Below the pieces are notes generated by a model. The model saw only the letters and a program-made list of their open reading frames with translations, searched no databases and was not told the DNA's origin. A program made the position numbers and the translations under genes. Shown piece after piece: positions 27,492 to 34,715 of a DNA stretch of 64,000 nucleotides; positions within the stretch are counted from its first letter, which is position 1; each line of letters starts with the position of its first letter. Origin of the DNA: Psychromicrobium silvestre. Lineage in GTDB: Bacteria; Actinomycetota; Actinomycetes; Actinomycetales; Micrococcaceae. The stretch spans positions 1,178,001-1,242,000 of the forward strand of contig NZ_JACBYQ010000002.1 of the NCBI RefSeq assembly GCF_013408295.1. The letters are read 5' to 3'.

Positions 27492-28931
27492 ATGGCTACC
27501 ACCCTCAAGCTCGAAGACCGTCCGCGCGTGCTCGTGGTAGGCGGCGGATACGTCGGCCTCTACGTTGCCTTCAAACTGCAGAAGAAGATCGCCAAGGCCG
27601 GGGGCATCGTCACCCTGGTTGATCCGCTGCCCTATATGACTTACCAGCCGTTCCTGCCCGAAGTGGCGGCCGGCAGCATCGAACCGCGTCATGCCGTGGT
27701 GTCGTTCCGTAAGCACCTGCCGCAGACCGAGTTCATTCAGGGCAAGGTCACCTCGGTCAACCACGAGAGCCGTAAGGCCGTAGTTGAGCCCGCTGACGGT
27801 GGACCTTCCTTCGAGATCCCCTATTTCGACGTCGTCATGGCGGCTGGGTCGATTACCCGCACCTTCCCGATCAACGGCCTGGCCGAGCAGGGCATTGGTC
27901 TGAAGACCATCGAAGAAGCGGTGGCGCTACGCAACCAGGTGACTGAGCGGATCGAGCTCGCCTCCACCGAAACCGACCCGGCCAAACGCCGTCGCGCGCT
28001 GACCTTTGTTGTGGTGGGTGGCGGCTTTGCTGGCGTCGAGACCATTGCCGAGCTGGAAGACCTGGCGCGCAACCTCGCTTCCAAGAATTCGCGACTCGAG
28101 GTTTCCGAGCTGCGCTTCGTGTTGGTCGAGGCGATGGGGCGGATTATGCCCGAAGTCACCGAGAGCCAGGCCGAATGGGTGGTCGAACACCTGCGCTCCC
28201 GCAATGTTGAGGTGCTGCTAAACACCTCGCTGGCGGATGCCGAGGGCGGTCGCCTCAAGCTGATCAATATGCCGGATAAGTCCGCAGCTGATGAGTTTGA
28301 GACCGATACCCTGATCTGGACCGCTGGCGTGCAGGCCAACCCGGCAGCCCGCAATACCGATTTCCCGATCGATGAGCGTGGCCGGATCAAGGCTGGTGCC
28401 GATCTGCGGATCACCGGCGAGTTCGGACCTGTCGAGAATGCCTGGACCGCGGGCGATGTGGCTGCCGTTCCCGATTTGAGCGGTGGCGGCGTGGGCGGTT
28501 TCTGCGTGCCGAACGCACAGCATGCGATCCGGCAGGCCAAGCGGCTCTCCAAGAACCTTTGGGCTTCCCGCTGGGATAAGCCGCTGAAGGACTATAACCA
28601 CAAGACCATTGGTGCGGTAGCGGGGCTGGGTCTGTGGAAGGGCGTGGCCAAGGTTGGCAAGCTCGGCTTCCGTGGACCGCTGGCTTGGCTGATGCACCGC
28701 GGTTACCACGGTTTGGCAATGCCGACGGCGGAGCGCAAGGTCCGGGTGATCTTTGGCTGGATCTTGAGCTTCTTGATGGGGCGCGATATCGCTCCGCTGA
28801 TGGATCTGGACCAGCCCAGGGCATCTTTCCGGGCCGCGGCCGCTCCGGCCCCCAAGCCTGCCGCTGCCGCCGCTCCGGCGGCAGCAGATGCGGCTGCCGA
28901 ACCGGCTAAGGAACCAGCCGAAGCTAAGTAG
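27492..28931 (+). CDS. ndh: Type II NADH dehydrogenase (NDH-2)
   Basis: Single-subunit, non-proton-pumping NADH:quinone oxidoreductase on the inner face of the membrane. It shows the FAD-binding VLVVGGGYVGLYVAFKL (14-30), the NADH-binding VVVGGGFAGVETIAEL, the quinone-site segment WTAGVQAN and AGDVAAVPD. The C-terminal half has an amphipathic membrane-binding region, and the last ~40 residues are an Ala/Pro-rich low-complexity tail absent from most homologues. Followed by a good terminator. Confidence 0.94.
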   Translation: MATTLKLEDRPRVLVVGGGYVGLYVAFKLQKKIAKAGGIVTLVDPLPYMTYQPFLPEVAAGSIEPRHAVVSFRKHLPQTEFIQGKVTSVNHESRKAVVEPADGGPSFEIPYFDVVMAAGSITRTFPINGLAEQGIGLKTIEEAVALRNQVTERIELASTETDPAKRRRALTFVVVGGGFAGVETIAELEDLARNLASKNSRLEVSELRFVLVEAMGRIMPEVTESQAEWVVEHLRSRNVEVLLNTSLADAEGGRLKLINMPDKSAADEFETDTLIWTAGVQANPAARNTDFPIDERGRIKAGADLRITGEFGPVENAWTAGDVAAVPDLSGGGVGGFCVPNAQHAIRQAKRLSKNLWASRWDKPLKDYNHKTIGAVAGLGLWKGVAKVGKLGFRGPLAWLMHRGYHGLAMPTAERKVRVIFGWILSFLMGRDIAPLMDLDQPRASFRAAAAPAPKPAAAAAPAAADAAAEPAKEPAEAK

Positions 28932-28941
28932 TTTTGCCGTC

Positions 28942-28985
28942 AAAGGGCGTCCTCGCAGTTCGAATGCGGTGGACGCCCTTTTTCG
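28942..28985 (+). terminator. Rho-independent terminator after ndh
   Basis: AAAGGGCGTCC (28942-28952) pairs with GGACGCCCTTT (28971-28981), with a small inner CGCA/TGCG stem and trailing T residues. It lies 10 bp after the ndh stop and between convergent genes. Confidence 0.85.
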
Positions 28986-29036
28986 TCTCCTGTGCGTTCC
29001 TGTTCGGTTTCGGTTTTGCCGACTCGGCTCGCGCTC

Positions 29037-29525
29037 TTAGTCCATTGGCCGGTCTAGCCTCTCCGCGAGTTGCTTGAGCGCGCTGTTCGCGGCGGTGCGG
29101 ACCGAAGCCTCTGGATCCGTGCGTAACTTCTTCAATCCTTGGGCATGCTCCACCTCGCCCAAGCTTCCGATGGCTCGAGCCGCCGCAGCCCGAACCCGTG
29201 GGATTGGGTCGTTTAGCAGGGGTGATAGCTCGCTCAGGCCAACTTCCCGATAGCGACAGACTTTTGCGCACATTTCGCGGGCTCGCCAAAATTCGGAACC
29301 CAGGCCCGCAAGAATCGGTTCCGTGCAGTCTTCGTGCCAAAGGTAGAGGCAGGCTCGGGCACCCCAGGTGGGAAGCCAATAGGGTTGCCATCCGGAGGTG
29401 CCACCGAAAGCCTGTAAGGGGATTGCCGGAACTTCACCGCAAAGTAGTTCGAGGGTGGCCTGGATCATCAACTCGTAGCCATATTCCTTCACGCCTTGTT
29501 CGATGAGCGTTCCCGGATGAGTCAT
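29037..29525 (-). CDS. HEAT-repeat domain protein
   Basis: Hypothetical 162-residue protein. The C-terminal half has HEAT-like helical repeats: LSPLLNDPIPRVRAAAARAIGSLG (about 98-122, shown in part) and LRTDPEASVRTAANSALKQL. The N-terminal half is Trp/Tyr-rich (GWQPYWLPTWGARACLYLW) and does not match a family I know. It is probably a protein-interaction scaffold; no partner can be named. It is the last ordinary gene before the tRNA and the accessory patch. Confidence 0.65.
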   Translation of the reverse strand: MTHPGTLIEQGVKEYGYELMIQATLELLCGEVPAIPLQAFGGTSGWQPYWLPTWGARACLYLWHEDCTEPILAGLGSEFWRAREMCAKVCRYREVGLSELSPLLNDPIPRVRAAAARAIGSLGEVEHAQGLKKLRTDPEASVRTAANSALKQLAERLDRPMD

Positions 29526-29590
29526 CTTTCAAGTTTAGAAGCAGGTTCCGTTGGCCGAGTCGGTGTTTGGCCTTGTACACTGGACGCTGC

Positions 29591-29664
29591 GCCCCAGTAG
29601 CCCAATCGGCAGAGGCACCAGACTTAAAATCTGTTCAGTGTGGGTTCGAGTCCCACCTGGGGTA
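29591..29664 (+). tRNA. tRNA-Leu (anticodon UAA), short variable loop
   Basis: A 74-base cloverleaf: acceptor GCCCCAG pairs with CTGGGGT at 29657-29663 (first pair G-U), D-arm GCC/GGC, anticodon loop CTTAAAA (anticodon UAA), five-base variable loop, T-arm GTGGG-TTCGAGT-CCCAC, discriminator A at 29664. CCA is not encoded. The class I short variable loop is unusual for a leucine tRNA, though the anticodon and A73 fit Leu. The top pair of the anticodon stem is C-U mismatched. I recall similar short UAA tRNAs in other actinobacteria. Confidence 0.85.
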
Positions 29665-29670
29665 CAAGGT

Positions 29671-29720
29671 AAAGGCCCTGGCCAGAAGCGTTTCGAAGCT
29701 TCCGGTCAGGGCCTTTCTTC
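29671..29720 (+). terminator. Terminator of the tRNA gene
   Basis: AAAGGCCCTGGCCAGAAGC (29671-29689) pairs with 29697-29715 with one mismatch and one G-U, followed by a pyrimidine/T-rich run. It begins six bases after the tRNA. Confidence 0.8.
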
Positions 29721-29789
29721 TTTTCAGGATCATTTTATCGGTTATGAAAATTTGTGGTGTGCACGTCGCTCCGCCGGGTTAATTGCTCG

Positions 29790-30080
29790 ATCGTCCGAGG
29801 AGATTCGCGCCACGTTAGAAGCGAACTGCTGATCCGTAGACCTAAGGTCTGAGCCGCATTACGCTGCTAAACGATCCAAACCACTCACGGTCTGCTGTGT
29901 ACCAGGCATACGCGGTCTCGAACGCTATCGATGAGGAATCCGTCACATACCGGGAAGCGACTAGGGACTGGAACTGACGCTGAAATTCAGAAGCGTGCCC
30001 TCTAGATCAGCCTGGCCGTTGTCCAACTGGGTACCGGCAGCATCCAACTCACCATACGAAACCTTCAAATTCGCCTTCTG
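29790..30080 (-). pseudogene. Decayed WXG100 (ESAT-6-like) gene
   Basis: Reading the minus strand in three frames gives consecutive pieces of one WXG100-type protein: ANLKVSYGELDAAGTQLDNG (from about 30074), then FQRQFQSLVASRYVTDSSS and IAFETAYAWY in a second frame, then GTQQTVSGLDRLAA, a stop, and DLRSTDQQFASN in a third. The order and spacing match the Micrococcales WXG100 pattern (VSYGEL... LVxSxYVTDSSS... F... helical tail). The first shift lies at the CCC run 29998-30000 (+ strand), the second near 29902-29908, and the stop near 29866. The canonical W-x-G turn is not kept. It is the 3'-most item of the 34.6-29.8 kb minus-strand patch. Confidence 0.65.
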
Positions 30081-30142
30081 ACAAGACGCCCATCACATCG
30101 ATAATCGGGAACTACACAGAATAAAACTGGTCTTGGCAGCTC

Positions 30143-30738
30143 TCAAGAACTCGAGGTGCTGGTCGGGAAGTCTATATCCCCTGCCGAAGGGTCAAGGGTG
30201 CATTCGCTCTTGACGCTGATGTAGCTGCGTGTTTCGCCGGGGTGAATTGGACTTCGGCTCCGACGGGGCCGGTGGCGTTGAGCTCCCGTCCGGTGGTGTT
30301 CCCTCCCATATCTTGGAAATATAAGCCGATGGTGTAATCCAAGGATTCCCAATGCGCTTTCATGGTGGTGATGGCTTCATCCGAGTCAGAGACTGGACTG
30401 CCGTCCAAGGTGACTGAATATTTGGTGCCCTTATGATTGCCTACGACGCAGGAGTCGACGCTAATGCTTTTCGGGTCTGCGCGGTTCCAGGTGGGGAATT
30501 TCGCTCCGGAGTGCTTCACGATGTCCTCGACAGTGTCGTAGAAATCCTTCTCAACCACTTTTGCAGGGCGAGTGCCGTTGAAGGGGCGAGTCGGGTCGGT
30601 GCTTCCGTTGCTTTCCACGGGGACTCCATTCGGGTTTTGAACGAATAACGCACATCCAGCCAACACCACCACTGACACGCTAAAGATCGCTAGTAATGAG
30701 ATATTTCTGAGCTTTTCTTTTGATTCTGCGACGAACAT
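30143..30738 (-). pseudogene. Lipoprotein paralogue A, frameshifted near its C-terminus
   Basis: Exported lipoprotein of the same family as the two genes upstream. Lipobox LAGC follows a short signal sequence; then PFNGTRP, DIVKHSGAKFPTWNRADP, and a conserved Cys. Up to FTPA it matches paralogue B; a missing base near 30227-30228 (a GG to G change on the coding strand) then shifts the frame, giving a 30172 stop with an unrelated tail. The undisturbed frame continues as GSYISVKSECTLDP to a stop at 30143, so the shift removes the second conserved cysteine, the likely disulfide partner. Function is unknown; see the module finding. Confidence 0.7.
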
Positions 30739-30749
30739 CTTTTCCCAAT

Positions 30750-31346
30750 CTAGGGCGTTGGATTAGTGCTCGGAGAGGGGCGATCGTCGGCTGTGGGGTC
30801 GAGGGTGCATTCGCTCTTGACATTGATATAGCTGCCATCCTCAGCAGGGGTGAATTGGACTTCGGCTCCGACGGGGCTGGTGGCGTTCAGTTGCCGCCCT
30901 GTTGTGTTGGCCCCCATGTCTGGGAAGTAGTTGCCAATGGTGTAATCCAAGGATTCCCAATGCGCTCTCATCGTCTCGATAGCCTTGTCCGAGTCAGAAA
31001 CCGGGCCGCCCTCCAAGGTCACTGAATATTTGGTGCCTTTGTGATCGCCTACGACGCAGTAGTCGACGCTAATGCTTTTCGGGTCTGCGCGGTTCCAGGT
31101 GGGGAATTTCGCTCCGGAGTGCTTCACGATGTCCTCGACAGTGTCGTAGAAATCCTTCTCAACCACTTTTGCAGGGCGAGTGCCGTTGAAGGGGCGAGCC
31201 GAGTCGGTGCTTCCATTGCTTTCCACAGGGACTCCATTCGGGTTTTGAACGAATAACGCACATCCACTCAACACCACCACTGACACGCTAAAGATCGCTA
31301 ATAACGAGATATTTCTGAGCTTTTCTTTTGATTCTGCGACGAACAT
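30750..31346 (-). CDS. Lipoprotein paralogue B
   Basis: Predicted 198-residue lipoprotein: signal peptide with lipobox LSGC (about residue 28), then NPNGVPVESNG, PFNGTRPAKVVEKDFYDTVE, HSGAKFPTWNRADP, a Cys in SVDYCVVG, and a C-terminal SECTLDP with the second conserved Cys. The end is Pro/Ser/Thr-rich. It appears intact. GGGAAAAG lies just before the ATG. It is 11 bp downstream of paralogue C and 11 bp upstream of A. The two-Cys layout and size recall the mycobacterial LppA-like lipoproteins, but I cannot confirm that family. Confidence 0.75.
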   Translation of the reverse strand: MFVAESKEKLRNISLLAIFSVSVVVLSGCALFVQNPNGVPVESNGSTDSARPFNGTRPAKVVEKDFYDTVEDIVKHSGAKFPTWNRADPKSISVDYCVVGDHKGTKYSVTLEGGPVSDSDKAIETMRAHWESLDYTIGNYFPDMGANTTGRQLNATSPVGAEVQFTPAEDGSYINVKSECTLDPTADDRPSPSTNPTP

Positions 31347-31357
31347 CTTTTCCCAAT

Positions 31358-31966
31358 CTAGGGCGTTGGATTAGTGCTCGGAGAGGGGCGATCGTCGGCT
31401 GTGGGGTCGAGGGTGCATTCGCTCTTGATAGTGATAGATGAACCATTAGTGCCAGGGGAAAAGCTGACCTCAGCACCTTCTGCTGTAGTGGCGTACATAT
31501 CGATGCCGGGAGAAGGCTTGTCAGTTTCATCGAAAATGTTGCCGATCTTATAACCCTGGGATTCCCAGTGCGCTTCCATCGACTTTGTGGAAGCTTTGGG
31601 GTCAGTAATCGCACTGCCCTCCAGCCACAGGTAATAGCTGGTGCCCTTTTGGCTGCCAGCCTCGCAGGAATTAAAGGTAAGACCTGGTGGGTCTGCGCGG
31701 TTCCAGGTGGGGAATTTTGCTCCGGAGTGTTTCACGATGTCCTCGATAGTGTCGTAAGTAGCTTGTTTGACGACTTTGGTGGGGCGGGTGCCGTTGAAGG
31801 GGCGAGCCGGGTCGGTGCCTCCATTGCTTTCCACGGGGTCTCCAGTCGGGTTTTGAACGAATAACGCGCACCCAGCCAACAAGATTACTGACACACCGCA
31901 TGCCGCTAAAAGGGTGAGGGTGTTCTGGCCGCGGGCAGGTTTTTGGCGACGGTCTACTGGGTGCAT
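31358..31966 (-). CDS. Lipoprotein paralogue C, coupled to the hydrolase gene
   Basis: Most divergent member of the trio, 202 residues, with lipobox LAGC near residue 33, the shared PFNGTRP and HSGAKFPTWNRADP blocks, a Cys in FNSCEAG and SECTLDP at the end. Its middle part differs from A and B, which fits different partner specificity. Its ATG shares a base with the hydrolase stop (TAATG at 31964-31968), so it is translated together with that gene. This is the strongest context clue that the lipoproteins work with, or protect against, the hydrolase. Confidence 0.8.
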   Translation of the reverse strand: MHPVDRRQKPARGQNTLTLLAACGVSVILLAGCALFVQNPTGDPVESNGGTDPARPFNGTRPTKVVKQATYDTIEDIVKHSGAKFPTWNRADPPGLTFNSCEAGSQKGTSYYLWLEGSAITDPKASTKSMEAHWESQGYKIGNIFDETDKPSPGIDMYATTAEGAEVSFSPGTNGSSITIKSECTLDPTADDRPSPSTNPTP

Positions 31967-34243
31967 TAGTGCTCCGAAGGAGGAAGAGGTGACTGAGGAA
32001 ACATCGGTGGTAGTTTACTTTGCGGCAGCACGACCGGCGGTTTTGATTGAGGTATCTCTATCGATGGGTTCGGCTGCGGGAATAGTGGATGGTTCGGGTC
32101 TGTCCTATGTGCTGCGTTGATATCCCAGTCAGAGGGTTGCCAACCTTGGTGTGGCCTATTGGATCCGTAGAATTTTGAGTCATCCAGGGAGCCGTCTGGG
32201 TTGTACTTCAACGGGGAGAGTGTCTGAATCTTCTCACCCTGCCCGGTAGTAACGAGCGCGATATTGTGGCCTGATTCGGTCTTCTGGTTCAAGTATCCGT
32301 GGTCTTCTGAGGCGAAGAGTAGGGTTCTCACTGGTTGACTGCCGTTAGCGTCGTGGCCGGTCACCCGGTCATAAACATTTCCTGCAGTGTCGTAGCCGCC
32401 CTCGGAAGAGAAGTTATGTCCACCGAACCAAGGATCGGTGGGATCTTCGCGGGGGTCCAGGCCGAACGGGTCGGGGATATAGGCACCGATGATCGGAACT
32501 GCTTTGCCCAGGTTAGAACCCACGATCCCTGACGGTGCAATCATGTCATCACTGGCATGGGTTTCGTAGACTGCGGGTTGGCCGTCTGTGCCGTGGTTGA
32601 CGTGCATGGCTGCGGCGTTGGGGACTCGGTCGGGGTCGATTCCGGCGGAGCCGAAGAATGCCACGGTGTCTACCGGATACTTTGTGTGGGTCAGGGCTAT
32701 GGAGCTGGTGGTGGTGCCGTAGGAGTGAGCGGCCACGTTGATCGTGTATCCGTTACCGGGTCCGCGGGTGTCTTGGAAACCATCGAGGGCGACCTGAAGT
32801 TTATCGGCTCCCTTGACGGCCGCATCTGTGAAGAGAACACCCCAGCTGGCCGGTGGTGCCGGTGGAGTGTCGTACCCAATCCACGCCACCACGGCATTCT
32901 TCCCGTCCTTGTGAAGCCGTTTGAACTCCTCGGTCTGGTTCTTGTAGAGGTCTTGGGCGGAGTCGGCCCAGGATTCCATGCCGTCGGAGACGGTGGTGTT
33001 CATGCCGGGGACGTTCCAGGTCACGTTCCCGGCTGTGTCCAGGTTCCCGATGGCCAGGGCGGCGAGGGGTTTGCCGTTGTTCGGGTCGAAGGAAATGATC
33101 GACCGATCCGGGTTTCTCTTACCGTTGTCAAGGACAAGTTTGTCCTCGATGACGTTCAGTGCTGTGAGGGTGTTTTTGTTGGTGGTGGGGTCGTCTTTGA
33201 GTTCTTTCATGAGGGCGTCGTTGGCTTTGCTACGGGTGGTGTAGGGGATGCCGTTGAGGTTGCCGATGATGCCGGGGACGGCTCCCATGAGGGCGAGTTG
33301 AATTGTTTTGTTGAGGTTTTGCCACCATTTCTTTGCACTGGGTACGTCTTCGCCGGGGAGGGCGGGGAGTGGGTTGCGGGTTTGTTCTGGTTTCCACAAC
33401 TTGTAGAGGACGAGTTGTTCTGGGGTGAGTTTGGCTAACTGTTCCAGGTAGTCGTTCCGGGCCGAGTTGTTACCGGTGTTGATTTTGCTGTGTAGGGTGT
33501 CAAGTTTTTTCAGGTCCGGGTCTTTACCCGGATTCAGCAACGCGGTGAGGGCGCCTGCGCCGACCGGGGAGGCTTGGATCGATCCCTGAGTCGTGGGTGA
33601 CTGCGGCGAGGTCGAGGGGTTGCAGGTTTTTCGCGCATGTATTTCCGGCGTCTTGGTGGGCTTGGTGGAGTTCGTCTGCTTGGCGGGACAGGTCATCGAG
33701 GTGTTGTTGGGCTTGATTCAACAGGGCTTGGCCACGCTGCCTATCCGCTTCCCGGGCTTGGTCTTCAAGCAACCCCGCCAACCCCGCATCAGTAGAAGCT
33801 GGGAACGGGGAAGCCGGTGCGTTCTGGGTGTTCTGGGTAAAGGGTGATTGGAGGGTGGGGGTGGGTATTCCGCCACCGGAGGCTGCCATGAGTGCGAGGG
33901 CTTGTTGGCGATCTTCATCGGCCTGGATGGCTTGGGTGAGGAGTCGGTCGGCGTCGGCTTGAAACTGGGTGAGTTGACCACCCCAGGTGAAGAACACGTC
34001 AGCGTTGCTTTGTGCCCGGTCGGCGATGGCACCGGCTAGGGCTGCGTTTCGGTTTAGGAGGGTTCGGACAGCGGTGACTGCTTGACCGTTACCGGTGATC
34101 CCGGAAGAGGCCAGTCCGGAACGGACCTCGTTGAGAATGTTGTAGTTATCCTGCCACGTCCTCGCAGCAGCCTGGACATCATCGATACTGCCAGGACAAG
34201 GATCAGAACCACCCAATAATTCCCAATCACCAGGCCTAACCAT
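31966..34243 (-). pseudogene. WXG-like helical domain fused to DUF1023 alpha/beta-hydrolase, with one frameshift
   Basis: Two overlapping frames form one protein. The first (ATG 34243, GGGTGG upstream) encodes about 225 residues of helices typical of type VII targeting domains (ARTWQDNYN, VRSGLASSGITGNG, VFFTWGGQL, a coiled region ending DLSRQADELHQAH). It then leaves frame at a run of four C (33566-33569, GGGG on +). The second continues VGAGALTALLNPG and carries the hydrolase: GYDTPP, the nucleophile HSYGTTTSS, SDDMIAP and DHGYLN as possible acid/His, and a Pro-rich tail of PQSK-type repeats. Removing one C gives a continuous ~758-residue frame. The second frame's open start at 33696 is an artefact. 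It may be a real mutation, a sequencing error, or +1 frameshifting. Confidence 0.75.
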
Positions 34244-34294
34244 GGCGGATACCACCCATTTCTCGTCCCGACCGATTCCGACGGTGTTTGTCCA

Positions 34295-34588
34295 TCATTG
34301 GTTTCCGAACTTCCCGGCCAAAGCTTTATCGACCTGGATGAACTCGGTCCCGGCATGGGCGACTTGCTTCCCGGCAGAGGTCAACGCGGCAATAAACGCG
34401 GCCGTACCCTTGGACCATGACGGGGCAAGGACAACGATCTGGTGTTCCAGGTTGGAAGTACCGAGATCGCCATCCCTCAAAGGTTTCGTGTCCTGAACCT
34501 TCGAACCAGCAGCAACAAGAGCCTTAGCAGCAGCAGTGAAAGCCTGCACGTCAACCCTCAAACCAACCACCAAAACACCACCCCTCAT
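34295..34588 (-). CDS. Small helical protein, probable WXG100-like partner
   Basis: A frame of up to 97 residues directly upstream (52 bp) of the hydrolase gene. The real start is probably GTG 34570 (VGLRVDVQAF) with AGGGG ten bases before it; ATG 34588 has no ribosome site. The product is Ala/Lys-rich and predicted to be two helices (AFTAAAKALVAAGSKV and SAGKQVAHAGTEFIQVDKALAG), with a central WSKGTAAF near the turn, similar in plan to WXG100 or Lap-type chaperone partners. An AT-rich stretch lies just upstream and could hold the module promoter. Confidence 0.6.
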   Translation of the reverse strand: MRGGVLVVGLRVDVQAFTAAAKALVAAGSKVQDTKPLRDGDLGTSNLEHQIVVLAPSWSKGTAAFIAALTSAGKQVAHAGTEFIQVDKALAGKFGNQ

Positions 34589-34715
34589 TATTATAAAAAT
34601 CGATTTAATAATAATGTTAGCTTAAACTGATGTAGCACACAACGGATCCCAGAAAATTTCCGGCCAGGCCCCCGTTAGCTACCTGGCACTCCTACCGCTA
34701 GGAAGGCCATTGGGC

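Larger units (their letters stand above)
30143..31358. repeat. Tandem duplication, 608-bp unit, of lipoprotein genes A and B
   Basis: The A and B genes are offset by exactly 608 bp (start codons 30738 and 31346). The first halves are nearly identical at the DNA level; for example about 30460-30590 matches 31068-31198 with almost no change. A block of over 100 bp spanning each start codon and the preceding gene's 3' end (about 30690-30818 and 31298-31426) is also almost the same, so the 3' ends of B and C are homogenised. This points to recent duplication or gene conversion. Confidence 0.8.

Noticed and set aside
32557-33438. Plus-strand Val/Gly-rich frame of 293 codons
   Set aside because: It is antisense to the DUF1023 hydrolase region, whose minus-strand frame has clear catalytic motifs.
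33567-33696. N-terminal part of the 31966-33696 frame (MTCPAKQTNSTKPTK...) as the true start of the hydrolase
   Set aside because: This stretch overlaps the helical C-terminus of the upstream frame and is low-complexity out-of-frame sequence; joining at the C4 run gives a better protein.
29640-34715. Genomic island with att repeats at the tRNA-Leu
   Set aside because: No second copy of the tRNA 3' end, integrase or mobility gene was found in the window; the accessory look rests only on content and decay.
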